The notes under the pieces were generated by a model. The model saw nothing but the letters and a program-made list of their open reading frames with translations. It was not told the DNA's origin and did not search any database. Below are positions 56,113 through 64,000 of a DNA stretch of 64,000 nucleotides, in pieces (within the stretch, counting starts at the first letter, position 1; each line of letters begins with the position of its first letter). This DNA is from Mesorhizobium carmichaelinearum (lineage in GTDB: Bacteria > Pseudomonadota > Alphaproteobacteria > Rhizobiales > Rhizobiaceae). The stretch is from the NCBI RefSeq assembly GCF_900199455.1, contig NZ_FZQR01000002.1, positions 62,001 through 126,000 on the forward strand, written 5' to 3'. The translations under genes were made by a program, and so were the position numbers.

Positions 56113-57738
56113 ATGACCTTCGAACAGCCGCTGACGGTGCTGATCGCCAACATTTATCTGACAGGCCGGTCGGGAACCGAGATCGTCACCCGGGAGGTCG
56201 CCTTTGCCCTCTTGCGCGCCGGGCACAGACCGATCGTCTATGCACCAGGGCTGGGACCGATCGCGGAAGAGATCCAGGCTCGCGGCATACCTGTCACCGA
56301 CGACATCTCGACCATCGCCGCAGACATCGACATCATCCACGGCAACCACACCCAGGTTACCGCGATCGCCACGGCGCGCTTCCCGAATGCCCCGGCACTC
56401 TACTTCGCACACGATTTCGTCGCCTGGCACAGCGCCCCACCGCTTCTCGCCAACGTCTGCAGATACGTGGCCGTCGACGACACGGTTGCCGAACGGCTGC
56501 AGTTTGAAGCCGGCATTCCGGCCGACCGTATCGTCACGCTGCTCAATGCCGTCGACACCGACCGTTTCGTGCCCGGGCCGCCGCTGCCGGAACGTCCGCG
56601 CCGAGCCCTGGCTTTCGCCAAGAACACGCAGCATTTGCACGCGGTGCGGGCCGCCTGCGCGGAGCGCGGCATCGAGCTGGACGCGATAGGAGCCTCCATC
56701 GGCAGCATCGTCAGCGAACCCGAAACGCTGCTGCCGCAATATGACCTCGTCTTCGCTTCGGCGCTAAGCGCTCTCGAAGCCATGGCATGCGGTCGCGCTG
56801 TCATCGTTTGCGACGGCCGCGGCCTTGCCGGAATGGCTCGTTCCGAGACTTGGGATGGATGGCGGCGGCGCAACTTTGGATTGCGGGTGCTGCAACAGCG
56901 CCTGTCGCCCGAGGCAATCGCAGCCGAGATCGACCGCTACGATGCGGTCGACGCCGCGGAAATCTCGAAGAGAACCCGCCAAGAGGCAAGCATGTCAAAA
57001 TGGTTGAATGCTTGCCTGTCGCTCTATGGCGAAGCAATCAGCCAAAACCGCGCCGCACCTGCGGACAAGGACGAGCTGAACCTTTCACTGGCGCGTCATA
57101 TGCAGACCTGGCTGCCGAAGCCTGGACCGATATGGCCGTGGATGACGGAGCGTGAGGATCTGCTGGGGCAACTGGCTCGCGTGCAGGCCGAGTTGGAACT
57201 GGCCGAGTTGGAACTGGCCGAACTGGCACAGGCCAAGCTGGAGCAGGCCGAGCCGGAGCCAACCGAGCCGGAGCAGGCTGGGCTGGAACCGGTCGAGGCG
57301 AACAAAGTGGTATCATGCGCCCAGGCCGACGACCCCGAAAGATTTGTGCGCCTGACGGGATTCTCCGCGGTTGAACACTGGGGAGTCTGGACTGACGGCG
57401 ACCTGGCGACAGTCGAATTCAAAATCTCCTCCGCGGCTGCGCCAACCTCGTTAAGACTGGGTCTGGTGCCGTTTCTTCATGAGAACCATCCGGAAGTCGT
57501 CGCTGAGCTTTTCATCAACGGAATGTGGATTGAACGACGGGTGTTCGGACCGACTGCTGGTGCGCCGCTTTTCCGTCCGCAAGACTGGCAGGTAGCCTTG
57601 CCATCCGAAGCTGCGCTGAACCGGAGGCTCACTGTGGGCCTGCGGATTGAGAATCCGGCAAGTCCACTGCAGGTGGGTCTGTCGGGCGATCGACGGCGGC
57701 TTGGACTGGGGCTGTGCCTGATCGAACTTGGCCAATGA
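56113..57738 (+). CDS. GT4-like glycosyltransferase with repeat linker and extra C-terminal domain
   Basis: A 541-residue protein. Residues 1-330 are a shortened GT-B enzyme (TVLIANIYLTGRSGTEIVTR; FASALSALEAMACGRAV with the donor-side Glu). About 350-405 is a charged Ala/Glu/Leu/Pro linker made of short repeats (ELELAELELAEL, then EPEPTEPEQ). About 405-541 is a beta-rich domain opening with GFSAVEHWGVWTDG and ending GLGLCLIEL. It resembles C-terminal domains (DUF7024-like) seen on other glycosyltransferases, probably for carbohydrate binding. The central glycine/nucleotide motif is weak, so donor and activity are uncertain. It is alone on the plus strand, between the FkbM and PIG-L genes. Confidence 0.75.
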   Translation: MTFEQPLTVLIANIYLTGRSGTEIVTREVAFALLRAGHRPIVYAPGLGPIAEEIQARGIPVTDDISTIAADIDIIHGNHTQVTAIATARFPNAPALYFAHDFVAWHSAPPLLANVCRYVAVDDTVAERLQFEAGIPADRIVTLLNAVDTDRFVPGPPLPERPRRALAFAKNTQHLHAVRAACAERGIELDAIGASIGSIVSEPETLLPQYDLVFASALSALEAMACGRAVIVCDGRGLAGMARSETWDGWRRRNFGLRVLQQRLSPEAIAAEIDRYDAVDAAEISKRTRQEASMSKWLNACLSLYGEAISQNRAAPADKDELNLSLARHMQTWLPKPGPIWPWMTEREDLLGQLARVQAELELAELELAELAQAKLEQAEPEPTEPEQAGLEPVEANKVVSCAQADDPERFVRLTGFSAVEHWGVWTDGDLATVEFKISSAAAPTSLRLGLVPFLHENHPEVVAELFINGMWIERRVFGPTAGAPLFRPQDWQVALPSEAALNRRLTVGLRIENPASPLQVGLSGDRRRLGLGLCLIELGQ

Positions 57739-57767
57739 GGTCCTGACCTTCGGCCAGGATCCGGGAT

Positions 57768-58553
57768 TCAAGCCGCCAGTTGCCTGGCCAGTGGCTCGAC
57801 GTGTTCCTTGAAGCGAAGCACTGTCTTGTAGTAGCCGCTTTTCACGCGCTCCGTGCCCCAACGCTCATAGGCTGGCGGCTGCTCGGAACATTCTGAAATG
57901 TCCAGATGGTAGTCGACCGGTGTGAGGCGTTCCACACTGAAGCTGGTAAGGCCGTGCACCGCGCGCAGGCGGTCGGCCTCCTCGGTCAATTCCGGATAAT
58001 TGTCGACGGCCCTGAGCTTGCGGTCGAATGCCCCGGCGTCGAGATGAAGCTCTATTCCCTCTCGTGTGGAGGGTTGACGCCTCAGTACGACCGCCTCGAG
58101 CGGAAATTCGAGATTGGGCAGATCGCGACCATCTCGGTCGTGCAGCCGCGCCAGCGCCGCATTGACGAGCAGCCGGCAGACGTCATGCCCCGGATTGAAC
58201 CCCTCGACCGCGTCGGCGGCGACATAGTCGATCGCCTCGCCGGCCAGAATCGTGGCTATTTCGTCAACCAGCGCCCTGAACATCTCCGCTTCGCCGGCCA
58301 GAATGGCCCGGTAGAGATCGCGGTCCGCCATCCTGCCGAAGAACGTTGCCGCGGGACGCGAGCCGGCGCCGGCCAGCACTTCGGCCGTGCGGTCGAGCCG
58401 GCCGGCATCGAGATGACCCGAGCCGTCTGTCAGCACCAAGACCAGCGGCTTGCTGGTTTCCATCCAGTGATGGACCCGCAATTCATGCCCCGGATGGGCA
58501 ACGATCAATGCAGCTCTTTTGCCGTGCCACCAGCTCTGCTCGTTGCTAACCAC
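57768..58553 (-). CDS. PIG-L/LmbE-family protein with altered metal site
   Basis: A 261-residue protein with the PIG-L (LmbE) fold: N-terminal strand and metal loop AALIVAHPGHELRVHHW, then LVLTDGSGH, and GFNPGHDVCRLLVNAAL supplying the later His. In canonical deacetylases the first loop is AHPDDE, with one Asp as base and the next as zinc ligand. Here these are Gly and His, so deacetylation of N-acetyl sugars may be lost or changed. In this locus the expected substrate would be an acetylated sugar of the polysaccharide. GTG start with GGGG upstream. Convergent to the glycosyltransferase gene, 30 bases apart. Confidence 0.75.
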   Translation of the reverse strand: MVSNEQSWWHGKRAALIVAHPGHELRVHHWMETSKPLVLVLTDGSGHLDAGRLDRTAEVLAGAGSRPAATFFGRMADRDLYRAILAGEAEMFRALVDEIATILAGEAIDYVAADAVEGFNPGHDVCRLLVNAALARLHDRDGRDLPNLEFPLEAVVLRRQPSTREGIELHLDAGAFDRKLRAVDNYPELTEEADRLRAVHGLTSFSVERLTPVDYHLDISECSEQPPAYERWGTERVKSGYYKTVLRFKEHVEPLARQLAA

Positions 58554-58792
58554 GAGTGCGCCCCGAGGCTATGGGATGCATCATCGCAAGGCCTGGATTC
58601 GGATTGACGCAAATTTCCTGCGATAGGCTCGAGGCGGCGGTAACGGCGGATGCATCCCGTGCAGGCATTGCCTCGATTTTCATTGTTTCTCCGTACATTT
58701 CATCAGAATCGTACGAGTTCCAATGACCGCATGACTATTGATTGCTATTGTCTGCCTTAGTGGAGATCGTTCTACCTCCATTCGAAAAACTA

Positions 58793-59545
58793 TCAACCGA
58801 AATAGGCTGTCAGAACCTCATTGGTGGGGCCATCCATGCGAACACGGCCATGATCCATCCACAGGATGCGGTTGCAATTCTTTTGCAGCAGTTCGCGTGA
58901 GTGGCTGGCAAGGACAAGGATCTTGGTCGTCTCGACGATCTCGCGCAGCCGCCTGTCGGCCTTGTGCTTGAAGTCCTCGTCGCCGGTCGAAAGCCATTCG
59001 TCCATGACCAGGATTTCCGGCCGGATCGCCGTCGAGGTCGAGAACGCCAGGCGTAGCTGCATGCCCGACGAGTAGGTCCGGAACGGCATGTCCAGAAAAT
59101 CGCCCAGTCCGGTGAACTCGGCGATGTCATCGAATTGCTCGCGCAATTCGTTCGGCCGCATGCCCATCATCGCCGCCCGCAGCCTGATGTTCTCGCGGCC
59201 CGTCGCTTCCGGGTCGATGCCCAGCGAGATGTTGATAAGCGATACGCATTCGCCGTGGATTTCCGCCGAGCCGCTCGTCGGCCTGTAGATGCCCGACAGC
59301 ACGCGCAGCAGCGTCGTCTTGCCGGAACCGTTGTGGCCGACGAGGCCGATCCGGTCCCCCTCGTTCACGCAAAAGCTCACATCCTCCAGTCCGCGCACGA
59401 TGACATGGCCATCGACCCGGCGGTCGATCGCGCCGCCCGTGGCGACGCTCAACACCCTGTTCTTGAGTGAGCGGCTTGCCGCGTTGAAGACCGGGAATTC
59501 GACCGAGACACCGGCCAATATGATGGAAGCCATAGCAGGGATCAT
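58793..59545 (-). CDS. wzt: Polysaccharide ABC exporter ATPase, Wzt/KpsT type (copy 2)
   Basis: A 250-residue ATPase with the same layout as copy 1 and the same lack of a C-terminal carbohydrate-binding domain. Walker A GHNGSGKTTLLRVL and signature TYSSGMQLRLAFS are intact. Differences from copy 1: Cys for Ala, Val for Ile, Arg for Lys and Glu for Thr around the P-loop region, and Gln for Arg, Asp for Glu, Thr for Pro in the last 30 residues. ATGA overlap with wzm copy 2. In this copy the gene order gmd-rmd-methyltransferase-sulfotransferase-wzm-wzt runs on one strand, like an operon. Confidence 0.93.
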   Translation of the reverse strand: MIPAMASIILAGVSVEFPVFNAASRSLKNRVLSVATGGAIDRRVDGHVIVRGLEDVSFCVNEGDRIGLVGHNGSGKTTLLRVLSGIYRPTSGSAEIHGECVSLINISLGIDPEATGRENIRLRAAMMGMRPNELREQFDDIAEFTGLGDFLDMPFRTYSSGMQLRLAFSTSTAIRPEILVMDEWLSTGDEDFKHKADRRLREIVETTKILVLASHSRELLQKNCNRILWMDHGRVRMDGPTNEVLTAYFG

Positions 59546-60438
59546 AGCCAATAGGGGATGCGGTGACGATAACGGCCGAACAGCAACAGGGCGACCGTCC
59601 AGCCAACGATCGCAAACACGATGCACGCCATCCAGCTCGTCGCGGATGGAAGTTCGCCCAGAAGCGGATCCCTCACAACGCTGATGAGATGGTAGAAAGG
59701 ATTGAGGTCCAGCAACAGCCGCGAAATGCCCTCGGGAAGCGTTCGCGGCATCCACATGATCGGGGTCAGGTACAAGATGACCTGCAGGAGATTCTGCATC
59801 ACCTGCGTCATGTCGCGGTAGCGTGCGCACAGCACACCCAAAATGAGCATGATCCAGAGCAGGTTGAGCGACAAAATGACAAAGCCGGGCAGCGCAAGCA
59901 AAACGTCCCATGTCGGCATGCGCCCGACGGCCAGCAGGACGAGCGGGTATATGAGAATGTTGTGGCCCAGAATGATGGCGTTGCGGTAGAGCGTCCGCAG
60001 CACGTGCGTAAACAAGGGCATACGCACCTGAAGGATGATGCCCTCGGCCCCGATAAAGGCCATGCATCCCTCGTTGATCGACGACGAAATGTACCCCCAG
60101 AAGATCAAGCTGACGCAAATGTAGGGGAGAAACTCCTGCATCGGCGTGCGAAAGAGGGTGCCAAAGACGAAGCCGAGCGCGCCGATCAGCACGCCCATGT
60201 TGATGGTCAGCCAAAACGCTCCGACCCGCGAGCGCCGGTAGCGCTGGGCCACGTCCTGCCAACTGAACGTCGTCGCCAGGTGGTGTTTCTTCAGCGCGGC
60301 GCTTATGTCGGCGAAGGCTTCTGCGAGGACGCCTGTCTTAGTCGGCAGCATATGTCGAGATGTCCCGATCGTGTGTTCTGCCCAGGCCCGGCGGTGTGCG
60401 AAAGGTTCGATACATTATTGCCCTGGCGACATCAAGTT
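58796..60438. repeat. Direct repeat, wzm-wzt copy 2
   Basis: Right copy of the 1.6-kb direct repeat (partner 45937-47560, constant offset 12,859 through the coding part). The identical core is 59372-60333. Similarity ends at 60438, inside the last eight codons of the sulfotransferase-like gene. Confidence 0.95.
59542..60351 (-). CDS. wzm: Polysaccharide ABC exporter permease Wzm (copy 2)
   Basis: Identical in protein sequence to the copy at 46683-47492 (269 residues), with two silent base changes in the first dozen codons. It lies 63 bases after the sulfotransferase gene. Because gmd and rmd lie upstream on the same strand, as in Pseudomonas A-band clusters (rmd-gmd-...-wzm-wzt), this is probably the ancestral position and copy 1 the derived one. 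Confidence 0.95.
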   Translation of the reverse strand: MLPTKTGVLAEAFADISAALKKHHLATTFSWQDVAQRYRRSRVGAFWLTINMGVLIGALGFVFGTLFRTPMQEFLPYICVSLIFWGYISSSINEGCMAFIGAEGIILQVRMPLFTHVLRTLYRNAIILGHNILIYPLVLLAVGRMPTWDVLLALPGFVILSLNLLWIMLILGVLCARYRDMTQVMQNLLQVILYLTPIMWMPRTLPEGISRLLLDLNPFYHLISVVRDPLLGELPSATSWMACIVFAIVGWTVALLLFGRYRHRIPYWL

Positions 60439-61128
60439 ACGGTCTAGTCGTATGAGGTCGCCGTTCTTGTCTAACCAGGGGGCTAACCGCTTGCGGATAT
60501 CCGCCAAAACATCAGGCTTCGTAATGAACTGGTTGCGGTCTGAGATATGTCGACGATGGAAAAAAGTCTCTTCGTCATAGTAAGTCCACCCGCCGTCGAC
60601 GACCTGGCGCTTCCTGCTCTCGATTTCCTTCAGAAGGTACGAAACACGGCGTTTGCTCAAATTGTGGCAATCCTTAGCCCATTCCAACAGGCTGTAGTCC
60701 GGACAAACATAGCGACCCACTTTCCATGTGGAGAGAAGCCTTCGATTCTCAATCTCGTCCATACTAAGGATGAGCGAGTACGCCGCTATGCGTTCATAGA
60801 GGCGCATCCACGGCAGCATCACCGTATCGACCACGTCCGCAGGTTCTCCTCCGAACGTGTTTAGCCACGAGAGAACCGCGCTTTCCGGCTTTCGGATGGT
60901 GCAGATCGATTTTACCGAGCCGCTCCGCAGCAAAGAGAGCAGCTCATCGTCGGCATCATGGGCCTTGTAGATAGCATGGGCAGTCTCGTTTGACGTAAAC
61001 TGTGCGCGTTTGTCGGAAGTGACCGAAGCAACACTACCTCTCCGTGAAAGGGCCCGCCTGACAACGTTGAACGAGTAGGTAGATCCGCTGCGCGGCATTC
61101 CGGCAATGAAAATCAGCATTCTTGTCAC
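60415..61128 (-). CDS. Sulfotransferase-like protein
   Basis: A 237-residue P-loop protein. The N-terminal IFIAGMPRSGSTYSFNVVRR has the 5'-phosphosulfate loop of PAPS-dependent sulfotransferases. CTIRKPESAVLSWL resembles the 3'-phosphate-binding Arg/Ser motif. It would sulfate a sugar of the polysaccharide using PAPS from CysD/CysNC. Families of small P-loop proteins with this motif are diverse, so the acceptor and even sulfotransfer are unproven. GTG at 61128 or ATG at 61119 may be the start. The gene is A+T-richer than its neighbours, suggesting separate acquisition. Its last codons are part of the duplicated wzm-wzt segment. Confidence 0.75.
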   Translation of the reverse strand: MTRMLIFIAGMPRSGSTYSFNVVRRALSRRGSVASVTSDKRAQFTSNETAHAIYKAHDADDELLSLLRSGSVKSICTIRKPESAVLSWLNTFGGEPADVVDTVMLPWMRLYERIAAYSLILSMDEIENRRLLSTWKVGRYVCPDYSLLEWAKDCHNLSKRRVSYLLKEIESRKRQVVDGGWTYYDEETFFHRRHISDRNQFITKPDVLADIRKRLAPWLDKNGDLIRLDRNLMSPGQ

Positions 61129-61242
61129 GCAGTTTGACGGTTAGCCAAGTCGACCGATCCTAGAAACCACAAGAAATAATGATTTCAACCTTCTGTCGTT
61201 TTTCCACCTTCTAGAAATCGGCGATATCCTTGAAAACCCTGT

Positions 61243-62487
61243 CTATATTATCTCGATCTCAGGGAACGGAAAAATAAACCTGCCACCGTCGGCGAGATAT
61301 TCGCGTTCACGACGCAGGATACCGTCCTTGAAATGCCAAGGCAGGACCAGAAAATAGTCCGGCTTCATCGCGCGCGCTTCGGCTTCAGAAATGATCGGTA
61401 TGTGCGTCCCAGGGGTCATGCGGCCAAACTTTTCCGGATTGACTTCGGCGATGGCCGGGATCTCGGCTTGCGTGAAGTTGCAGAATTGCAGGACGACATT
61501 GCCCTTGGTCGAAGCGCCGTAGCCCAGCACTTTCTTGCCGTCGGCCACGAGTGTCCTGATCAGACGTGACAGGTCGTCCTTGTGCCGGAACACGCGCTCC
61601 TCGAAGTCGCGAAAGGGCCGCGGCGTAGCCAGTCCCATGCGGTCTTCCTGCTCCAGCAGCCAATCGATGACCGGCTGATCGGGTCTGAGGCTTGTGTTGC
61701 CCTTGTGGGTGGCCGTGACCGCGAAACTGCCGCCGTTGATGTTGTTCATGACAACGTTGACGACCTTGAGGCCAGCCGCTTCCAGTATCTTGGCCACAAC
61801 GCCGAGGGAATAGTACTCGACATGCTCGTGGCAAATCGTGTCATAGGAGTTGAGGCGAAGCATGGATGGCATGTAGCTTTGCTCGAAATGCCAGATGCCG
61901 TCTTCGGCAAGGACCTCGGCCACCTGACGCGCAAAGGCGATGGGATCCTCAAGATCGTAGAACATCGCGATGGACGTCACGATCTTGGCTCGCTTTTGTG
62001 AGATGCTCCGATATGCCTCGGCCGAAAAAAAGTCAGGCACCAGTTTCACATCGTCCGGATAATACTGCGCAAATTTCTTGCCCGTCGGATCGATGCCTAT
62101 GCGCGTCAACCCCGCGGTCGAATAGGCCTTGAGGGTCGTGCAATCATTGCTCCCGATGTCGAGAACGACGTCACCGCCACGTGGCGAGGCGAGCCTCTCC
62201 AGGAAGCGAACCTTGTGCGTCAGATGATCGACCATCGACTGGTTGAGGCCCGAGCGATAGCCGTAATTGTCGCCGTACATTTCGCTCGGCTCATAGGAAT
62301 GTTTCAACTGCAGAAGTCCGCTGGACGGAGACCAGACCAGCTCGAGCGGCCCTTTGGTCACGGGCTCAGACGCCGATTTGGGAAACACTCCGGTGAGCGC
62401 CTGCTCGCCAAGATTGAGCACGGAGACGAGATCCTTGTCCTTGCCGACACGGCAGGTCTCGATGGCGTGATACCTTACCTCGTTCAT
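61243..62487 (-). CDS. SAM-dependent sugar C-methyltransferase-like protein
   Basis: A 414-residue three-part protein of the TylC3/NovU/TcaB9 type. N-terminal small domain (1-70), central SAM domain (LDIGSNDCTTLKAY as the glycine motif, IGIDPTGK), and C-terminal Rossmann-like domain (VLGYGASTKGNVVLQF, a signature of this group). The active-site stretch YDTICHEHVEYYSL with the catalytic His-Glu-His/Tyr is present. The four zinc-binding Cys of the usual N-terminal domain are mostly lost (CRVG and WSPSSGLLQL instead of CRxC and CxxCGLxQL). Probable role: methylation of a deoxysugar nucleotide in this pathway. It lies 64 bases downstream of rmd. Confidence 0.82.
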   Translation of the reverse strand: MNEVRYHAIETCRVGKDKDLVSVLNLGEQALTGVFPKSASEPVTKGPLELVWSPSSGLLQLKHSYEPSEMYGDNYGYRSGLNQSMVDHLTHKVRFLERLASPRGGDVVLDIGSNDCTTLKAYSTAGLTRIGIDPTGKKFAQYYPDDVKLVPDFFSAEAYRSISQKRAKIVTSIAMFYDLEDPIAFARQVAEVLAEDGIWHFEQSYMPSMLRLNSYDTICHEHVEYYSLGVVAKILEAAGLKVVNVVMNNINGGSFAVTATHKGNTSLRPDQPVIDWLLEQEDRMGLATPRPFRDFEERVFRHKDDLSRLIRTLVADGKKVLGYGASTKGNVVLQFCNFTQAEIPAIAEVNPEKFGRMTPGTHIPIISEAEARAMKPDYFLVLPWHFKDGILRREREYLADGGRFIFPFPEIEII

Positions 62488-62550
62488 GAATTCTGACTCT
62501 CAATTGGTTGGTGAAAGGGTATTGATTCAAAGGGCATTGACTGCGGTTCT

Positions 62551-63507
62551 CTACGCTTGGGCCACCCGTGCGCGGCAATCCTTCAGAACCGCGGCAAGGG
62601 CCTCCTCGAAAGGATGCTCAGGCACCCAGCCAAGACGCGTTCGGGCGCGGGTTGCATCCCCCACAATGCACGGCAGATCACTCGGTCGCAGCCGCAGCGG
62701 ATCTTGTTCGGTGACGATCTTGACACTGCTTCGCGCCAAGAGCTGGTCCAAAATATCTCCCATCCGCCACGAGATGCCCGAAGCAACATTGAAGATGGTG
62801 TTTGGCACGAGACCGTCGCTGTTCAAGGCGACGCGCGCATAAGCACTGGCGACGTCTCGCGCATCCAGGAAATCCCGCTGTGCGTCAAGATTGCCGACGC
62901 GAATGACCGGCGGGGCCAAGCCTGCTTCAATCCGCGCGATCTGCATGGCGAAGGCAGGCACGGCAAATGCCTCGGTTTGCCCTGGTCCCGTGTGATTGAA
63001 GGGCCGCAGACGAATGCATTTAAGGCCGTCACGGGAAAGCGCACCCAAAGCGAGGTCGGCCGCGGCCTTGGTCACGGCATAGTCGTCCATCGGCGCAAGC
63101 AGCGCATTTTCGTCAAGCGGCTGGCCAGCCTTTGCGCTCTCGCCATAGACCAGGCCCGACCCGACATAGATCAACCAACATCCCGGTGCCTCGTCAAGAA
63201 TGGCGTGGGCCACGTTGAGCGCGCCCTGGACGTGGATGCGCCATGTGTTTTCAGGGTCAGCCTGGGCGGCGCCAAGGGCGGCGACGGCCGCCAGGTGGAT
63301 AACGTGCGTCGGCTTGTGACGAGCAATAGCCTCGTGAACAGCAACCTTGTCCGTCACGTCGAGTGCCAGGATTTGACCAAGCACGGGATGCGGTCCTGCG
63401 TCCTTGGAGGTCGCAATAACCGTCAAATCGCGACCGCAGATGCTCCGCAACGCTTCATGGACATAGGGACCGACAAAGCCCCGTGCGCCGGTGATCAAAA
63501 CTCGCAT
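62551..63507 (-). CDS. rmd: GDP-6-deoxy-4-keto-D-mannose reductase (Rmd-like)
   Basis: A 318-residue extended SDR: VLITGARGFVGPYVHE NAD(P) motif, VGSGLVYGE with the catalytic Ser/Thr region, DYAVTKAAADL with the catalytic Tyr and Lys, and RPFNHTGPGQ. This last motif and the neighbour gmd point to reduction of GDP-4-keto-6-deoxy-mannose to GDP-D-rhamnose. GDP-L-fucose synthase (Fcl), which also needs epimerase activity, has different motifs. The gene follows gmd by 21 bases. Confidence 0.85.
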   Translation of the reverse strand: MRVLITGARGFVGPYVHEALRSICGRDLTVIATSKDAGPHPVLGQILALDVTDKVAVHEAIARHKPTHVIHLAAVAALGAAQADPENTWRIHVQGALNVAHAILDEAPGCWLIYVGSGLVYGESAKAGQPLDENALLAPMDDYAVTKAAADLALGALSRDGLKCIRLRPFNHTGPGQTEAFAVPAFAMQIARIEAGLAPPVIRVGNLDAQRDFLDARDVASAYARVALNSDGLVPNTIFNVASGISWRMGDILDQLLARSSVKIVTEQDPLRLRPSDLPCIVGDATRARTRLGWVPEHPFEEALAAVLKDCRARVAQA

Positions 63508-63528
63508 GCCGACCTCGCTAACCGCACC

Positions 63529-64000
<472 letters not shown>

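Noticed and set aside
45635..60438. Insertion sequence as the cause of the wzm-wzt duplication
   Set aside because: No transposase fragment or terminal inverted repeat was found at either border; the borders fall at gene ends, so homologous or illegitimate recombination is the simpler reading.

Overview
The window looks like chromosomal DNA of an alphaproteobacterium of the Rhizobiales, most likely Mesorhizobium or a close relative. Evidence: high GC, an Agrobacterium/Mesorhizobium-style glycogen operon that includes pgm, a fructose ABC system resembling frcBCA with a ROK regulator, a NodQ-type fused CysN-CysC, EcfG-type (GGAAC-N16/17-GTT) promoter motifs, and three kinds of palindromic intergenic repeat familiar from rhizobial genomes. 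No rRNA, tRNA, CRISPR array or intact transposase gene was seen.

Region 1 (1-2.95 kb) is a group of very small genes: two tiny membrane peptides, two small secreted proteins, a two-gene operon with a stress-protein-like product, and a lipoprotein. Four of the upstream regions carry EcfG-like promoter motifs, so this resembles a small general-stress-response island. Region 2 (2.97-8.4 kb) is an oligopeptide ABC transporter, oppABC plus a fused double ATPase. Region 3 (8.7-10.9 kb) is an isolated tadE-tadG-like pair. Region 4 (24.0 kb down to 10.9 kb, minus strand) is a complete glycogen operon: glgP-glgB-glgC-glgA-pgm-glgX-GH13 glucosidase. Region 5 (24.15-30.0 kb) is a sugar (probably fructose) uptake locus, frcBCA on the minus strand, with a divergent operon for a ROK repressor, a RbsD/FucU-type mutarotase and a PfkB sugar kinase. 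A perfect 12-bp inverted repeat in the divergent promoter is the likely operator.

Region 6 (30.2 kb to the right end) is a surface-polysaccharide (O-antigen) locus. It opens with a WbpE-like aminotransferase. Next come sulfate activation genes (cysD, cysNC, cysQ), an O-antigen-ligase-like membrane protein, and a trio that matches the QuiNAc synthesis and priming set (4-reductase, initiating sugar transferase, WbpM/CapD-type 4,6-dehydratase). Then follow a 1533-residue FkbM-methyltransferase/coiled-coil/triple-glycosyltransferase protein, ABC exporter wzm-wzt, four glycosyltransferases, a second FkbM/coiled-coil protein, another glycosyltransferase, a PIG-L-like protein, a second copy of wzm-wzt, a sulfotransferase-like protein, a sugar C-methyltransferase-like protein, and rmd and gmd (gmd cut by the right end). 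Gmd and Rmd make GDP-D-rhamnose (GDP-6-deoxy-D-mannose), so a rhamnan-like, ABC-exported and perhaps methylated and sulfated O-chain is a reasonable inference.

The most striking features are the two wzm-wzt copies, direct repeats 12.86 kb apart sharing a 962-bp stretch that reads as identical, and the FkbM/coiled-coil proteins. The smaller FkbM protein carries in-frame 75-bp and 69-bp tandem repeats, which suggests a repeat-tunable chain-length ruler of the WbdD kind. A remnant of a Stf0-type sulfotransferase gene and shared gene-end debris beside wzm show that the locus has been rearranged.
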